NCBI GenBank assembly: GCA_018385415.1
Contig: JAHAZA010000108.1
Coordinates: 1-11,888 of the forward strand
Direction of reading: 5' to 3'
Length of the DNA stretch: 11,888 nucleotides
DNA from: Treponema sp.
GTDB lineage: Bacteria; Spirochaetota; Spirochaetia; Treponematales; Treponemataceae
The notes under the pieces are model-generated. The model saw only the letters and a program-made list of their open reading frames with translations. It was not told the origin of the DNA and made no database searches. Both the position numbers and the translations under genes were made by a program. The stretch's first letter is position 1, and every line of letters starts with the position of its first letter. Positions 6,321 through 11,888 of the stretch are shown here, one piece after another.

Positions 6321-6662
6321 TTAGTCCTCCAACTTTAATTCAAAAGTAACGTTTTCTGGAAACTCTTCACTTAAACTTTCAAAGCCCTTCTGAAGAAAGT
6401 CTCCTATAGTAGAAATCCTTTCCTGTAAAATCGGATCAGATTTCTTTGTCTCCACCATGAAAGTTAATAAACCTCTGGTGGAAGTATCTGTATCAAACTC
6501 AATTCCACTTGTATCAGAAAGCACTTGAATTGCAGTACGCATCAAAACTGTAACTGCACTACAAACAATGTCCTTTCCACTTTCTGCAAATCCGGCATGT
6601 CCCAAAGCTTTACACTTAAGAACGCTGCCGTCTTTTGCTTTTACAAGTGTAACCGCAGTCAT
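6321..6662 (-). CDS. prp: ribosomal-processing cysteine protease Prp family
   Basis: Prp (formerly DUF464/YsxB) is a small cysteine protease that, in Staphylococcus and relatives, removes an N-terminal extension from bL27. The 113-residue protein has the conserved block GHAGFAESGKDIVCSAVT (21-38), giving the catalytic pair His22 and Cys34, and the usual alpha/beta length. It is placed between rplU and rpmA, as in Firmicutes. Its ATG overlaps the rplU stop by one base (TAATG at 6664-6660) and its own Shine-Dalgarno sequence is weak, which points to translational coupling. Since bL27 here has no extension, the natural substrate is unclear. Confidence 0.93.
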   Translation of the reverse strand: MTAVTLVKAKDGSVLKCKALGHAGFAESGKDIVCSAVTVLMRTAIQVLSDTSGIEFDTDTSTRGLLTFMVETKKSDPILQERISTIGDFLQKGFESLSEEFPENVTFELKLED

Positions 6663-6973
6663 TAGCCTACGATTTCTTCAACACGTACGTTTGTGTACTG
6701 CTGTCTGTGACCGATGAGACGGTGGTAGTCTTTCTTGCTCTTGTATTTGAATACGAGAACTTTCTTATCTTTGAAAGAATCTTCAACTACAACCTGAACT
6801 TTAGCACCCTTTACATAAGGTGCACCAACTGAAACTTTGTCTCCGTCGCTTACGAGAAGTACAGAGTCAATATCAATTTTTGTACCTTTTTCAGCGTCGA
6901 TTTTGTCTACCTGGAGAAGAGCACCTTTTTCTGCTTTATACTGCTTTCCCTTATATTCAACAAGTGCGTACAT
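6662..6973 (-). CDS. rplU: 50S ribosomal protein bL21
   Basis: bL21 is a 23S rRNA-binding protein needed for early 50S assembly. The 103-residue protein has the normal length and signature: MYALVEYKGKQYKAEKG at the N-terminus, VLLVSDGDKVSVGAPYVKGAKV in the middle, and the basic rRNA-binding C-terminal part FKYKSKKDYHRLIGHRQQYTNVRV. It is the first gene of the rplU-prp-rpmA set. GAGG (6984-6987) lies about 10 nt before the ATG. A promoter candidate is found about 90 nt upstream, leaving a leader of some 80 nt that could hold regulation; only a weak CCC/GGG hairpin is visible in it. Confidence 0.97.
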   Translation of the reverse strand: MYALVEYKGKQYKAEKGALLQVDKIDAEKGTKIDIDSVLLVSDGDKVSVGAPYVKGAKVQVVVEDSFKDKKVLVFKYKSKKDYHRLIGHRQQYTNVRVEEIVG

Positions 6974-7063
6974 AAAAAAATAACCTCACTTAAAATTATT
7001 CACAAAATTTCCCAAAGTATTAAACGGGGATTTATACAATAGGCATATTAATGTAGAATGAAT

Positions 7064-7091
7064 ATTATCAGAATTCGACCTTATTGGTCAA
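7064..7091 (-). promoter_or_regulatory. rplU operon promoter
   Basis: On the minus strand, TTGACC (7086-7091) is followed after 16 nt by GATAAT (7064-7069); each hexamer is one base from consensus. Transcription would start near 7057, giving a leader of about 84 nt before rplU. The inverted CGAATTC copies at 7071-7077 and 7092-7098 lie in the spacer and just upstream of the -35. Confidence 0.6.
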
Positions 7092-7160
7092 TAGAAAACA
7101 ACGAATTCGGACAGAAGAATTACGAATTTTTCTAATGTTTATGGGAATTTCTGCCGAATT
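7071..7160. repeat. CGAATT box cluster around the rplU promoter
   Basis: GAATTCG (7071-7077) and CGAATTC (7092-7098) form an inverted pair spaced by 14 nt, which flanks the -35 box. A third, half-matching copy ACGAATTTT lies near 7111-7119, and a fourth, CCGAATTTT, near 7154-7162. This layout resembles an operator, but no factor is identified. Confidence 0.35.
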
Positions 7161-7240
7161 TTCAGGGCTTATTTTTATTCCATACATTTTTTTTTACAAC
7201 ATTATTTTGTAGTATAAGCTTGTATTTCTACAATTTGTTT

Positions 7241-7276
7241 AAAATAAAAAAGATCCCTCATTTTATTGAGAGATCT
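7241..7276 (-). terminator. tRNA-Asn terminator
   Basis: On the minus strand AGATCTCTCA (7276-7267) pairs over 10 bp, including one G-T, with TGAGGGATCT (7260-7251) around a 6-nt loop. The tail TTTTTATTTT (7250-7241) follows. It begins 5 nt after the tRNA end and isolates the tRNA from the rplU operon. Confidence 0.9.
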
Positions 7277-7281
7277 CTTTG

Positions 7282-7354
7282 CGCCCGCTGCAGGTTTTGA
7301 ACCTGCGACACATGGATTAACAGTCCATTGCTCTACCAGCTGAGCTAAGCGAGC
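7282..7354 (-). tRNA. tRNA-Asn (anticodon GTT)
   Basis: The minus strand gives a 73-nt cloverleaf. The acceptor GCTCGCT pairs with AGCGGGC with one T-G pair. The D-arm is GCTCAGCTGGTAGAGC. The anticodon stem ATGGA/TCCAT holds loop CTGTTAA with anticodon GTT (7319-7321). The T-arm is GCAGG-TTCAAAA-CCTGC, and the discriminator base is G. CCA is not encoded. It has its own promoter and terminator, so it is a single-gene transcription unit. Confidence 0.97.
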
Positions 7355-7356
7355 AT

Positions 7357-7370
7357 TGTTCGTTAGAACA
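7357..7370. repeat. palindrome in the tRNA-Asn leader
   Basis: TGTTC-GTTA-GAACA is a perfect 5-bp inverted repeat with a 4-nt loop. It lies between the predicted transcription start (about 7370) and the mature tRNA 5' end at 7354. It could be a processing structure or chance. Confidence 0.4.
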
Positions 7371-7376
7371 TTTGAT

Positions 7377-7405
7377 ACTTTATAGAAATTCAGATTCTTT
7401 GTCAA
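7377..7405 (-). promoter_or_regulatory. tRNA-Asn promoter
   Basis: The minus strand has a perfect -35 TTGACA (7400-7405), exactly 17 nt of spacing and a -10 TAAAGT (7377-7382). Transcription would start near 7370, about 15 nt before the tRNA. This is the best canonical promoter in the window. Confidence 0.8.
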
Positions 7406-7470
7406 TACAGCTTTTTAAAATTTTTAATTTTTTTTTATAACTTACAGATATCGATTTTCAATCATAGTTC

Positions 7471-7479
7471 TGTTATAAT
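7471..7479 (+). promoter_or_regulatory. extended -10 promoter for the VanY-type gene
   Basis: TGTTATAAT combines a perfect TATAAT (7474-7479) with the TGN extension. The -35 region at 7451-7456 (TCGATT) is poor, as is common with extended -10 promoters. Transcription would start near 7486, about 72 nt before the ATG. Confidence 0.6.
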
Positions 7480-7557
7480 TCCATCAAAACGTAACTATTA
7501 TATCGGGTAAACTTTTAACTTATGTAAAATTCTGATATTGAGAATTGGAGTAATTGA

Positions 7558-8337
7558 ATGAAAAAAATCACAGGATTTATATTAGGTATTACTGTACTTA
7601 CTGGAGCACTTTCTGCTCAGACAAAAGAAGAACTTGCAAAAGTTGATACAGTTCTAAGCAAGATGTCACCTAGAGCCAGACGGGAACTTATTATCACTGA
7701 CAAATCTGCATTTGTTAAAGACTTAAAAATTGTTCTTGAAGAAGAAAAGAAATATTCAAATGACGGTGATCTCCCACTCTACTTTTTAATTGACAAAAAG
7801 CATTACGCACCAAAACCATACGAACCAAAAAACTTAAAAAAGCTCGTTGCAAACAACTACTACAACATCAACAGAGCCGATCTTTCTTTACGCCCAGATG
7901 TAGAAGAAGCCCTTGTAAAAATGGCAAAAGCTTCTCAAGCTGATGGAATTACACTTCTTATCAGTTCTACATACAGAAGCTATGATTACCAGGCAAAACT
8001 TTTTCAGCGTTGGGTAGATATTGACGGACTTGAAGAAGCAGAAAGAGAAAGTGCAAGACCTGGAACAAGTCAGCACCAGTTAGGCTCAGCAATTGACTTC
8101 GGTTCAATTTCAAATGACTTCATCAACACAAAAATGGGAAAATGGCTTTTCAATAACGCCTGGAAATACGGATGGACCCTTTCATTCCCACAACAGTACG
8201 AGGATATTACAGGCTACCGGTATGAATGCTGGCATTACCGTTTTGTCGGTATTCCTGCTGCACAGTTGCAGAGAAAGTACTTCAATGATGTTCAGCAGTA
8301 TATGCTGGAGTTTATTGATTTGTGGAAAAACCTATAG
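7558..8337 (+). CDS. secreted VanY-type D-alanyl-D-alanine carboxypeptidase
   Basis: This is a zinc peptidase of the VanY/peptidase M15 family, expected to cut the terminal D-Ala from peptidoglycan stem peptides in the periplasm. The 259-residue protein begins with a signal peptide (MKKITGFILGITVLTGALSA, cleavage near 20). An uncharacterised charged segment runs to about 105, and the catalytic domain follows. Visible motifs are SSTYRSYDYQ (136-145), SQHQLGSAIDF (171-181) with zinc ligands His173 and Asp180, and ECWHYRF (223-229) with catalytic Glu223 and ligand His226. All key residues are present. GGAG (7547-7550) lies 7 nt before the ATG. It is monocistronic, with its own promoter and terminator. 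A link to glycopeptide resistance should not be inferred; it is more likely normal wall remodelling. Confidence 0.9.
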   Translation: MKKITGFILGITVLTGALSAQTKEELAKVDTVLSKMSPRARRELIITDKSAFVKDLKIVLEEEKKYSNDGDLPLYFLIDKKHYAPKPYEPKNLKKLVANNYYNINRADLSLRPDVEEALVKMAKASQADGITLLISSTYRSYDYQAKLFQRWVDIDGLEEAERESARPGTSQHQLGSAIDFGSISNDFINTKMGKWLFNNAWKYGWTLSFPQQYEDITGYRYECWHYRFVGIPAAQLQRKYFNDVQQYMLEFIDLWKNL

Positions 8338-8351
8338 ATGTAAATGAGCAC

Positions 8352-8398
8352 AAAAAAAAGCGGGCAAAAAGTGAAGTGCACTTTTGCCCGCTTTTTTT
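8352..8398. terminator. bidirectional terminator between convergent genes
   Basis: GCGGGCAAAA (8360-8369) pairs with TTTTGCCCGC (8382-8391). A GTG/CAC extension lies inside, after one bulged A. An A-run (8352-8359) and a T-run (8392-8398) flank the stem. It serves both the plus-strand carboxypeptidase gene and the minus-strand SUMF1-type gene, whose stop is 9 nt away. Confidence 0.93.
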
Positions 8399-8406
8399 AT
8401 ACCTGT

Positions 8407-9399
8407 TTATTTAGATGTACAGAATCTGAATCCTAAATAGTTATAGAACTCATTAGGGTCAAAGCCGTAACGATCGCCGGCATATATAAATCCCGTATAT
8501 GAAGACCAGGAACCTCCACGACCGATTCTTTCAGCACCAAATCTTGGTCCCACTGCTCTTTCACCTGGAGTAATTTCTGTATACACATCGTACCAGTCCC
8601 AGCAATATTCCAGAACATTTCCACTCATATCATAAAGACCAGCTCCGTTTGGATTACCACTACCAGGAGCTGGAGTCATATCATCACTTTTGAACACAGT
8701 TCCTGCAGTACCAACAGTGTGAGTTGTATCTGTATTTGCATCAAACCATGCAACCTTACTTTCCGGAAGAGAAGGATTATCAAGCCCTAAAGCTGTAATC
8801 TGCCCCGAAACCAATCCACCACTCTGGTATCCTGCTTTTGTAACACGAGCGGCATACTCCCATTCTGCCTCAGAAGGAAGTCTATATCCGTCATTTTCCC
8901 ATTTACATTCAGCAAGATCACAGGATGCAGTATCAGTTGCATCACGAAGAATTTCATTATTATGATAATAGCATGGAGTTCTACCCATCATTTCACTTAA
9001 TGCATTGCACCATACAATAATATCGTACCAGCTGACCATTGTTACCGGCTGATAAGCCCCATCTTTTGTAGGAGCTTTACCACGACGGCCATATGCACCT
9101 TCCTGGCCTGGATTCTGAAATACATAACCTTTTTCTTCTGCGTAATTTCTTACAATGTACCACAGGTTATATGTTGTTTCATACTTATTCATTTTGAATT
9201 CTGTAATCCAGCGGGTTGCAGTCATAGACTGGGAATTTTCCCCGATTACATATGTATCGTAGAGAACGCCTTCCTGTGGGCCAAGACGTACAAGATTTAT
9301 ATCACTGAAGCTTGACGATTCAGTTTTATTTTCTAAAGCAGCTGAAGGCAATGCCATAAGGACTGCAACAGTTAATGCAATAATATTTGTCTTTTTCAT
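8407..9399 (-). CDS. exported SUMF1/FGE-fold protein, probably not a sulfatase activator
   Basis: The 330-residue protein has a signal peptide (MKKTNIIALTVAVLMALPSA) and then a formylglycine-generating-enzyme-fold domain. The hallmarks are MNKYETTYN (70-78), PVTMVSWYDIIVWCNALS (118-135), YRLPSEAEWEYAAR (172-185), GLYDMSGNVLEYCWDWY (254-270), GRGGSW (293-298) and LGFRFC (322-327). In true FGE two catalytic Cys follow the GGS motif. Here that stretch reads SSYTGFIYAGDRY without Cys, so formylglycine formation is unlikely. Such domains are common in treponemes and may bind ligands or act in other oxidations. I chose the ATG at 9399: GAGG lies upstream and the protein starts with a clean signal peptide. 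An ATG at 9435, with AGGAAG before it, would add 12 residues. Confidence 0.85.
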   Translation of the reverse strand: MKKTNIIALTVAVLMALPSAALENKTESSSFSDINLVRLGPQEGVLYDTYVIGENSQSMTATRWITEFKMNKYETTYNLWYIVRNYAEEKGYVFQNPGQEGAYGRRGKAPTKDGAYQPVTMVSWYDIIVWCNALSEMMGRTPCYYHNNEILRDATDTASCDLAECKWENDGYRLPSEAEWEYAARVTKAGYQSGGLVSGQITALGLDNPSLPESKVAWFDANTDTTHTVGTAGTVFKSDDMTPAPGSGNPNGAGLYDMSGNVLEYCWDWYDVYTEITPGERAVGPRFGAERIGRGGSWSSYTGFIYAGDRYGFDPNEFYNYLGFRFCTSK

Positions 9400-9444
9400 T
9401 TTTTTTACCTCGACAGCAGCATCACAATACTGCATTTTTCTTCC

Positions 9445-9456
9445 TGTTATATAACA
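9445..9456. promoter_or_regulatory. 12-bp palindrome at the probable -10 of the SUMF1-type gene
   Basis: TGTTATATAACA is a perfect palindrome. On the minus strand it gives an extended -10-like TGTTATATA, with a start near 9440. That would leave about 40 nt before the preferred ATG at 9399, and only about 5 nt before the alternative at 9435. No clear -35 is seen. Confidence 0.35.
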
Positions 9457-9587
9457 ACCGAATGCTGAATAAAGTTAACAAAACGTCGGAATTCTAACAT
9501 ATTTTTAATTTAGTGGATAGTTGGAATTTCAAGAAGCTTTCACTTTGTTTTGTGTATTTTTTTTGATTTAAAAGAGTAAGTTATATC

Positions 9588-9593
9588 AGGAGG
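9588..9593 (+). promoter_or_regulatory. Shine-Dalgarno that fixes a TTG start
   Basis: AGGAGG lies 5 nt before TTG at 9599-9601. The next in-frame ATG (9611) is 17 nt away, which is too far, so the TTG is the likely start of the lipoprotein gene. Confidence 0.75.
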
Positions 9594-9598
9594 AAATT

Positions 9599-10054
9599 TT
9601 GAAACACCTTATGCTAATTACAACTTCTTTAGTACTGCTTCTTGTTCTTGCAGGCTGCAGAACCTCAGATAAATCAAAAACTGCCGGTTTTGTATATTCC
9701 ATCAAAAACGCAGAAGTACGGGGCAATTTTCTGAATTTTACATTGAAAAATCATAATAACCGCTCATTAAGAAAAGCAACTGTATACGTACAATTAGGAA
9801 TTCAAAACCAGGAAAGTGATTTTTCTGAAATTCCTGCAATCGAAAAGACATTTGAATGTAATCTTAACCATCTTGAAAAAACAGATTTTTCCATCTGCCT
9901 TTCAGAGTACGATTTATTTATTGATAAGGAAAACGAATTATCAGATCTGCTAACCAGTGGCGACATATATATAAAGCGTATATATGCAGAGGAGATCACC
10001 TTTGACGATAATCTTCTCTGGTATGACAAATATGGAAACTGGTGTTTCTGGTAA
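9599..10054 (+). CDS. small lipoprotein of unknown function
   Basis: The 151-residue protein has a lipoprotein signal: a short basic start (MKH), a hydrophobic stretch to residue 18, and the lipobox VLAGC with lipidated Cys20. It should therefore be anchored in a membrane and face the periplasm or the surface. The mature part has no family I recognise. It alternates hydrophobic and polar residues (for example NFLNFTLKNHNNRSLRKATV, 43-62), suggesting a beta-sandwich. It carries three more Cys (87, 100, 149) and ends in an aromatic WCFW. The start is TTG, supported by AGGAGG. It is divergent from the SUMF1-type gene and convergent with the acyl-CoA synthetase. Only 13 bases separate the stops and no terminator is visible there. 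Confidence 0.8.
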   Translation: MKHLMLITTSLVLLLVLAGCRTSDKSKTAGFVYSIKNAEVRGNFLNFTLKNHNNRSLRKATVYVQLGIQNQESDFSEIPAIEKTFECNLNHLEKTDFSICLSEYDLFIDKENELSDLLTSGDIYIKRIYAEEITFDDNLLWYDKYGNWCFW

Positions 10055-10067
10055 AAAAACTGTTCAA

Positions 10068-11753
10068 TTATTTATCTTCTTTTTTGTTGTCTTTTTCACG
10101 AATTGCAATACGGCGGATTTTTCCACTGATTGTCTTTGGAAGTTCCTTTAAAAATTCATAAATACGAGGAACTTTATACATAGCAGTATTTTCTCTTGCA
10201 AATGTAGAGATTTCTACTTCCATTTCTTTCGGATCTCTGTCTACATAATCCTGAGAAAGAACGATCGAAGCTTTTACTGCCATTCCCCGTTTTGGATCTT
10301 CAACACCTGTTACAGCACATTCCATTACAGCAGGATGCTTCTGAAGAACTGACTCAACTTCAAATGGACTGATTCTGTAACCAGAAGATTTAATAATGTC
10401 ATCTTTACGTCCAACGAACCAAACATATCCGTCTTCGTCCTGAGTAACATTGTCTCCAGTATGATATACACCGCCTTCAAATGCAGCGTCTGTCAATTCC
10501 TTGTTTTTGTGATAGCCCATCAAAAGTCCGATTGGGCGTTCTTTTTCAACATGAATACAAAGTTCACCGATTTCGCCTCTAGGAACAGGCTTTCCGTCAG
10601 GGTCAAGAACCTCTACATCGTATAATGGATTAGGAAGTCCCATTGAACCTGGTCTGATTTCTGAATAATCCTTGAAGTTACCACAGATGATTGTTGATTC
10701 AGTCTGACCGTAACCTTCATAGATTTTTTTACCTGTTTTTTCGAACCATTTATTGAATACTTCACCATTTAATGCTTCACCGGCAGTACTGAAACGCTGG
10801 CACAGGCTTAAATCATACTTTGAAAGATCCTGACGAACCAGAAAGCGGTAAACAGTTGGTGGTGCACAGAATGTTGTAAGTCCATATTTTGCAATCATCT
10901 GAAGCATCTTATCTGGTTTAAGCATGTTCATGTCATATACAAACAATGCTGTACCACAAATCCACTGTCCGTAAAGTTTACCCCATGTAGATTTTGCCCA
11001 TCCGGTTTCTGCAATTGTAAGATGAAGACCATCATCAACTACACCATGCCAGTATTTTGCTGTCATAATATGTCCGATTGGGTACGTAAAGTCCTGTAAA
11101 ACCATTTTTGGATAACCCGAAGTTCCTGATGTAAAATAAAGGAGCATTGGATCATCATTATATGTTTTTTCTTCGCCTTCTGGTCTTGGAAAGTCAGCTT
11201 CACATTTTTCATATTCTCCGTGAAATGAAACCCAGCCTTCACGGTCTGGACCGACTGTTACAAGATACTGAACAGATGGAGAATTAACTTTTGCCTTTTC
11301 GATTTCTGTCTGAACGTGTGGATTATCGTAAGAAATGATCATTTTGACGTCAGCAGCGTTTGTACGATATTCAAAATCAGACTGTAAAAGCTGATCTGTA
11401 GCAGGAATTACGATTGCACCGATTCTGTGCAAAGCTGGCATTAAAATCCACCATTCATAACGACGGCGAAGAACCAGCATTACTGTGTCACCTTTTTTTA
11501 TTCCCTTTGATTTAAGCCATGCTGCAGCTCTTTTTGATTCACGGGAAATATCTGTAAATGTAAAGATTTTTTCATCATCAAAGTCATCAATCCAGACTAA
11601 AGCTCTCTTTTCTGGAGCTAATTCTGCATATCTGTCAACAATGTCGTATGCAAAGTTAAAATTTTCAGGTTTTGTAAGTTTACAATTGGCAACAAAATCC
11701 TTATAGTCTTTATACTCTCTATTTTCTGTTAAATATTCGTGGGAAAGTTCCAT
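10068..11753 (-). CDS. AMP-dependent acyl-CoA synthetase, medium-chain type
   Basis: This ANL-superfamily enzyme activates a carboxylic acid with ATP to an acyl-adenylate and then makes the CoA thioester. The 561-residue length is normal and it is cytosolic. Motifs in order: P-loop YFTSGTSGYPK (206-216), ETGWAKSTWGKLYGQW (249-264, characteristic of medium-chain acyl-CoA synthetases), GYGQTE (348-352 region), HTGD (431-434), hinge GRKDDIIKSSGYRI (448-461) and the catalytic Lys545 in KTISGKIRR. All key residues are present. Substrate is not certain; short or medium branched or straight fatty acids are likely from family knowledge. AAAGGA lies about 12 nt before the ATG, a rather long spacing. 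It appears to stand alone, with no pathway partner in the window. Confidence 0.92.
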   Translation of the reverse strand: MELSHEYLTENREYKDYKDFVANCKLTKPENFNFAYDIVDRYAELAPEKRALVWIDDFDDEKIFTFTDISRESKRAAAWLKSKGIKKGDTVMLVLRRRYEWWILMPALHRIGAIVIPATDQLLQSDFEYRTNAADVKMIISYDNPHVQTEIEKAKVNSPSVQYLVTVGPDREGWVSFHGEYEKCEADFPRPEGEEKTYNDDPMLLYFTSGTSGYPKMVLQDFTYPIGHIMTAKYWHGVVDDGLHLTIAETGWAKSTWGKLYGQWICGTALFVYDMNMLKPDKMLQMIAKYGLTTFCAPPTVYRFLVRQDLSKYDLSLCQRFSTAGEALNGEVFNKWFEKTGKKIYEGYGQTESTIICGNFKDYSEIRPGSMGLPNPLYDVEVLDPDGKPVPRGEIGELCIHVEKERPIGLLMGYHKNKELTDAAFEGGVYHTGDNVTQDEDGYVWFVGRKDDIIKSSGYRISPFEVESVLQKHPAVMECAVTGVEDPKRGMAVKASIVLSQDYVDRDPKEMEVEISTFARENTAMYKVPRIYEFLKELPKTISGKIRRIAIREKDNKKEDK

Positions 11754-11888
11754 ATTTCAAGCAGATCCTTTTAAAAATTTATACGGCTTTACTTTCTGTT
11801 AGACACTATTTTACAAAAAAAGTTGCAAAAAAAATAAATTTTTTTACTATACTTTTAAATTTTTTATGCTAATTTTATTGAACTATAC
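11754..11888. other. AT-rich intergenic stretch upstream of the acyl-CoA synthetase
   Basis: This end of the window holds long A and T runs and no gene. On the minus strand a TATAAA (near 11780) and TTGCAA are present, but no pair of boxes has normal spacing, so I do not call a promoter. Confidence 0.5.

Noticed and set aside
5996..6349. 117-codon plus-strand frame opposite rpmA
   Set aside because: It covers the rpmA gene and its terminator on the opposite strand and shows no recognisable protein features.
7000..7060. Possible bL21 autoregulatory leader structure
   Set aside because: Only a 3-4 bp CCC/GGG pairing is visible in the leader, which is too weak to claim.
7202..7405. 67-residue minus-strand reading frame over tRNA-Asn
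   Set aside because: Its central part is a translation of the tRNA gene itself (ARLAQLVEQW type), a familiar artefact, and its ends cover the tRNA promoter and terminator.
7558..8337. VanY-like gene as a vancomycin resistance determinant
   Set aside because: No vanHAX, vanRS or other resistance genes are nearby, and D,D-carboxypeptidases of this family are ordinary wall enzymes.

Overview
The window looks like a low-GC spirochete chromosome, most likely a host-associated Treponema (inference). The grounds are the gene order rplU-prp-rpmA-obgE-nadD-yqeK-LCP-rsfS, the ispE-spoVG pair, the spirochete-like bL27 N-terminus, an exported SUMF1-type protein and short AT-rich intergenic regions. Almost everything is chromosomal housekeeping. 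I saw no mobile element, CRISPR array, phage gene or obvious defence system.

Left part (1-1480, minus strand): ispE (isoprenoid precursor kinase) runs into spoVG (small nucleic-acid-binding regulator). The ispE stop codon lies inside the spoVG Shine-Dalgarno sequence. tRNA-Gln(TTG) follows with no terminator between. A single plus-strand gene at 1605-1844 encodes a very acidic 79-residue protein I do not recognise. It ends at a bidirectional terminator shared with the next operon.

Central part (1942-6973, minus strand): transcription starts upstream of rplU and passes through prp and rpmA to a hairpin terminator. obgE, nadD, yqeK, an LCP-family membrane protein and rsfS follow in tight order. 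The theme is ribosome assembly and silencing (bL21, Prp, bL27, ObgE, RsfS), with NAD synthesis (NadD), dinucleotide hydrolysis (YqeK) and an envelope protein embedded in it. A tRNA-Asn gene with a good promoter and its own terminator lies upstream.

Right part (7282-11888): a plus-strand secreted VanY-type D,D-carboxypeptidase with an extended -10 promoter faces an exported SUMF1/FGE-fold protein on the minus strand across a bidirectional terminator. Next come a small plus-strand lipoprotein of unknown function with a TTG start and a convergent minus-strand acyl-CoA synthetase (medium-chain type). The last 135 bases are AT-rich with no gene visible.

The points most worth a second look are: a Prp protease beside a bL27 that lacks any cleavable N-terminal extension; an LCP protein whose ligand-binding arginines appear lost; the acidic orphan protein without a Shine-Dalgarno sequence; and repeated CGAATT boxes around the rplU promoter. 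None of these amounts to a demonstrable new system.
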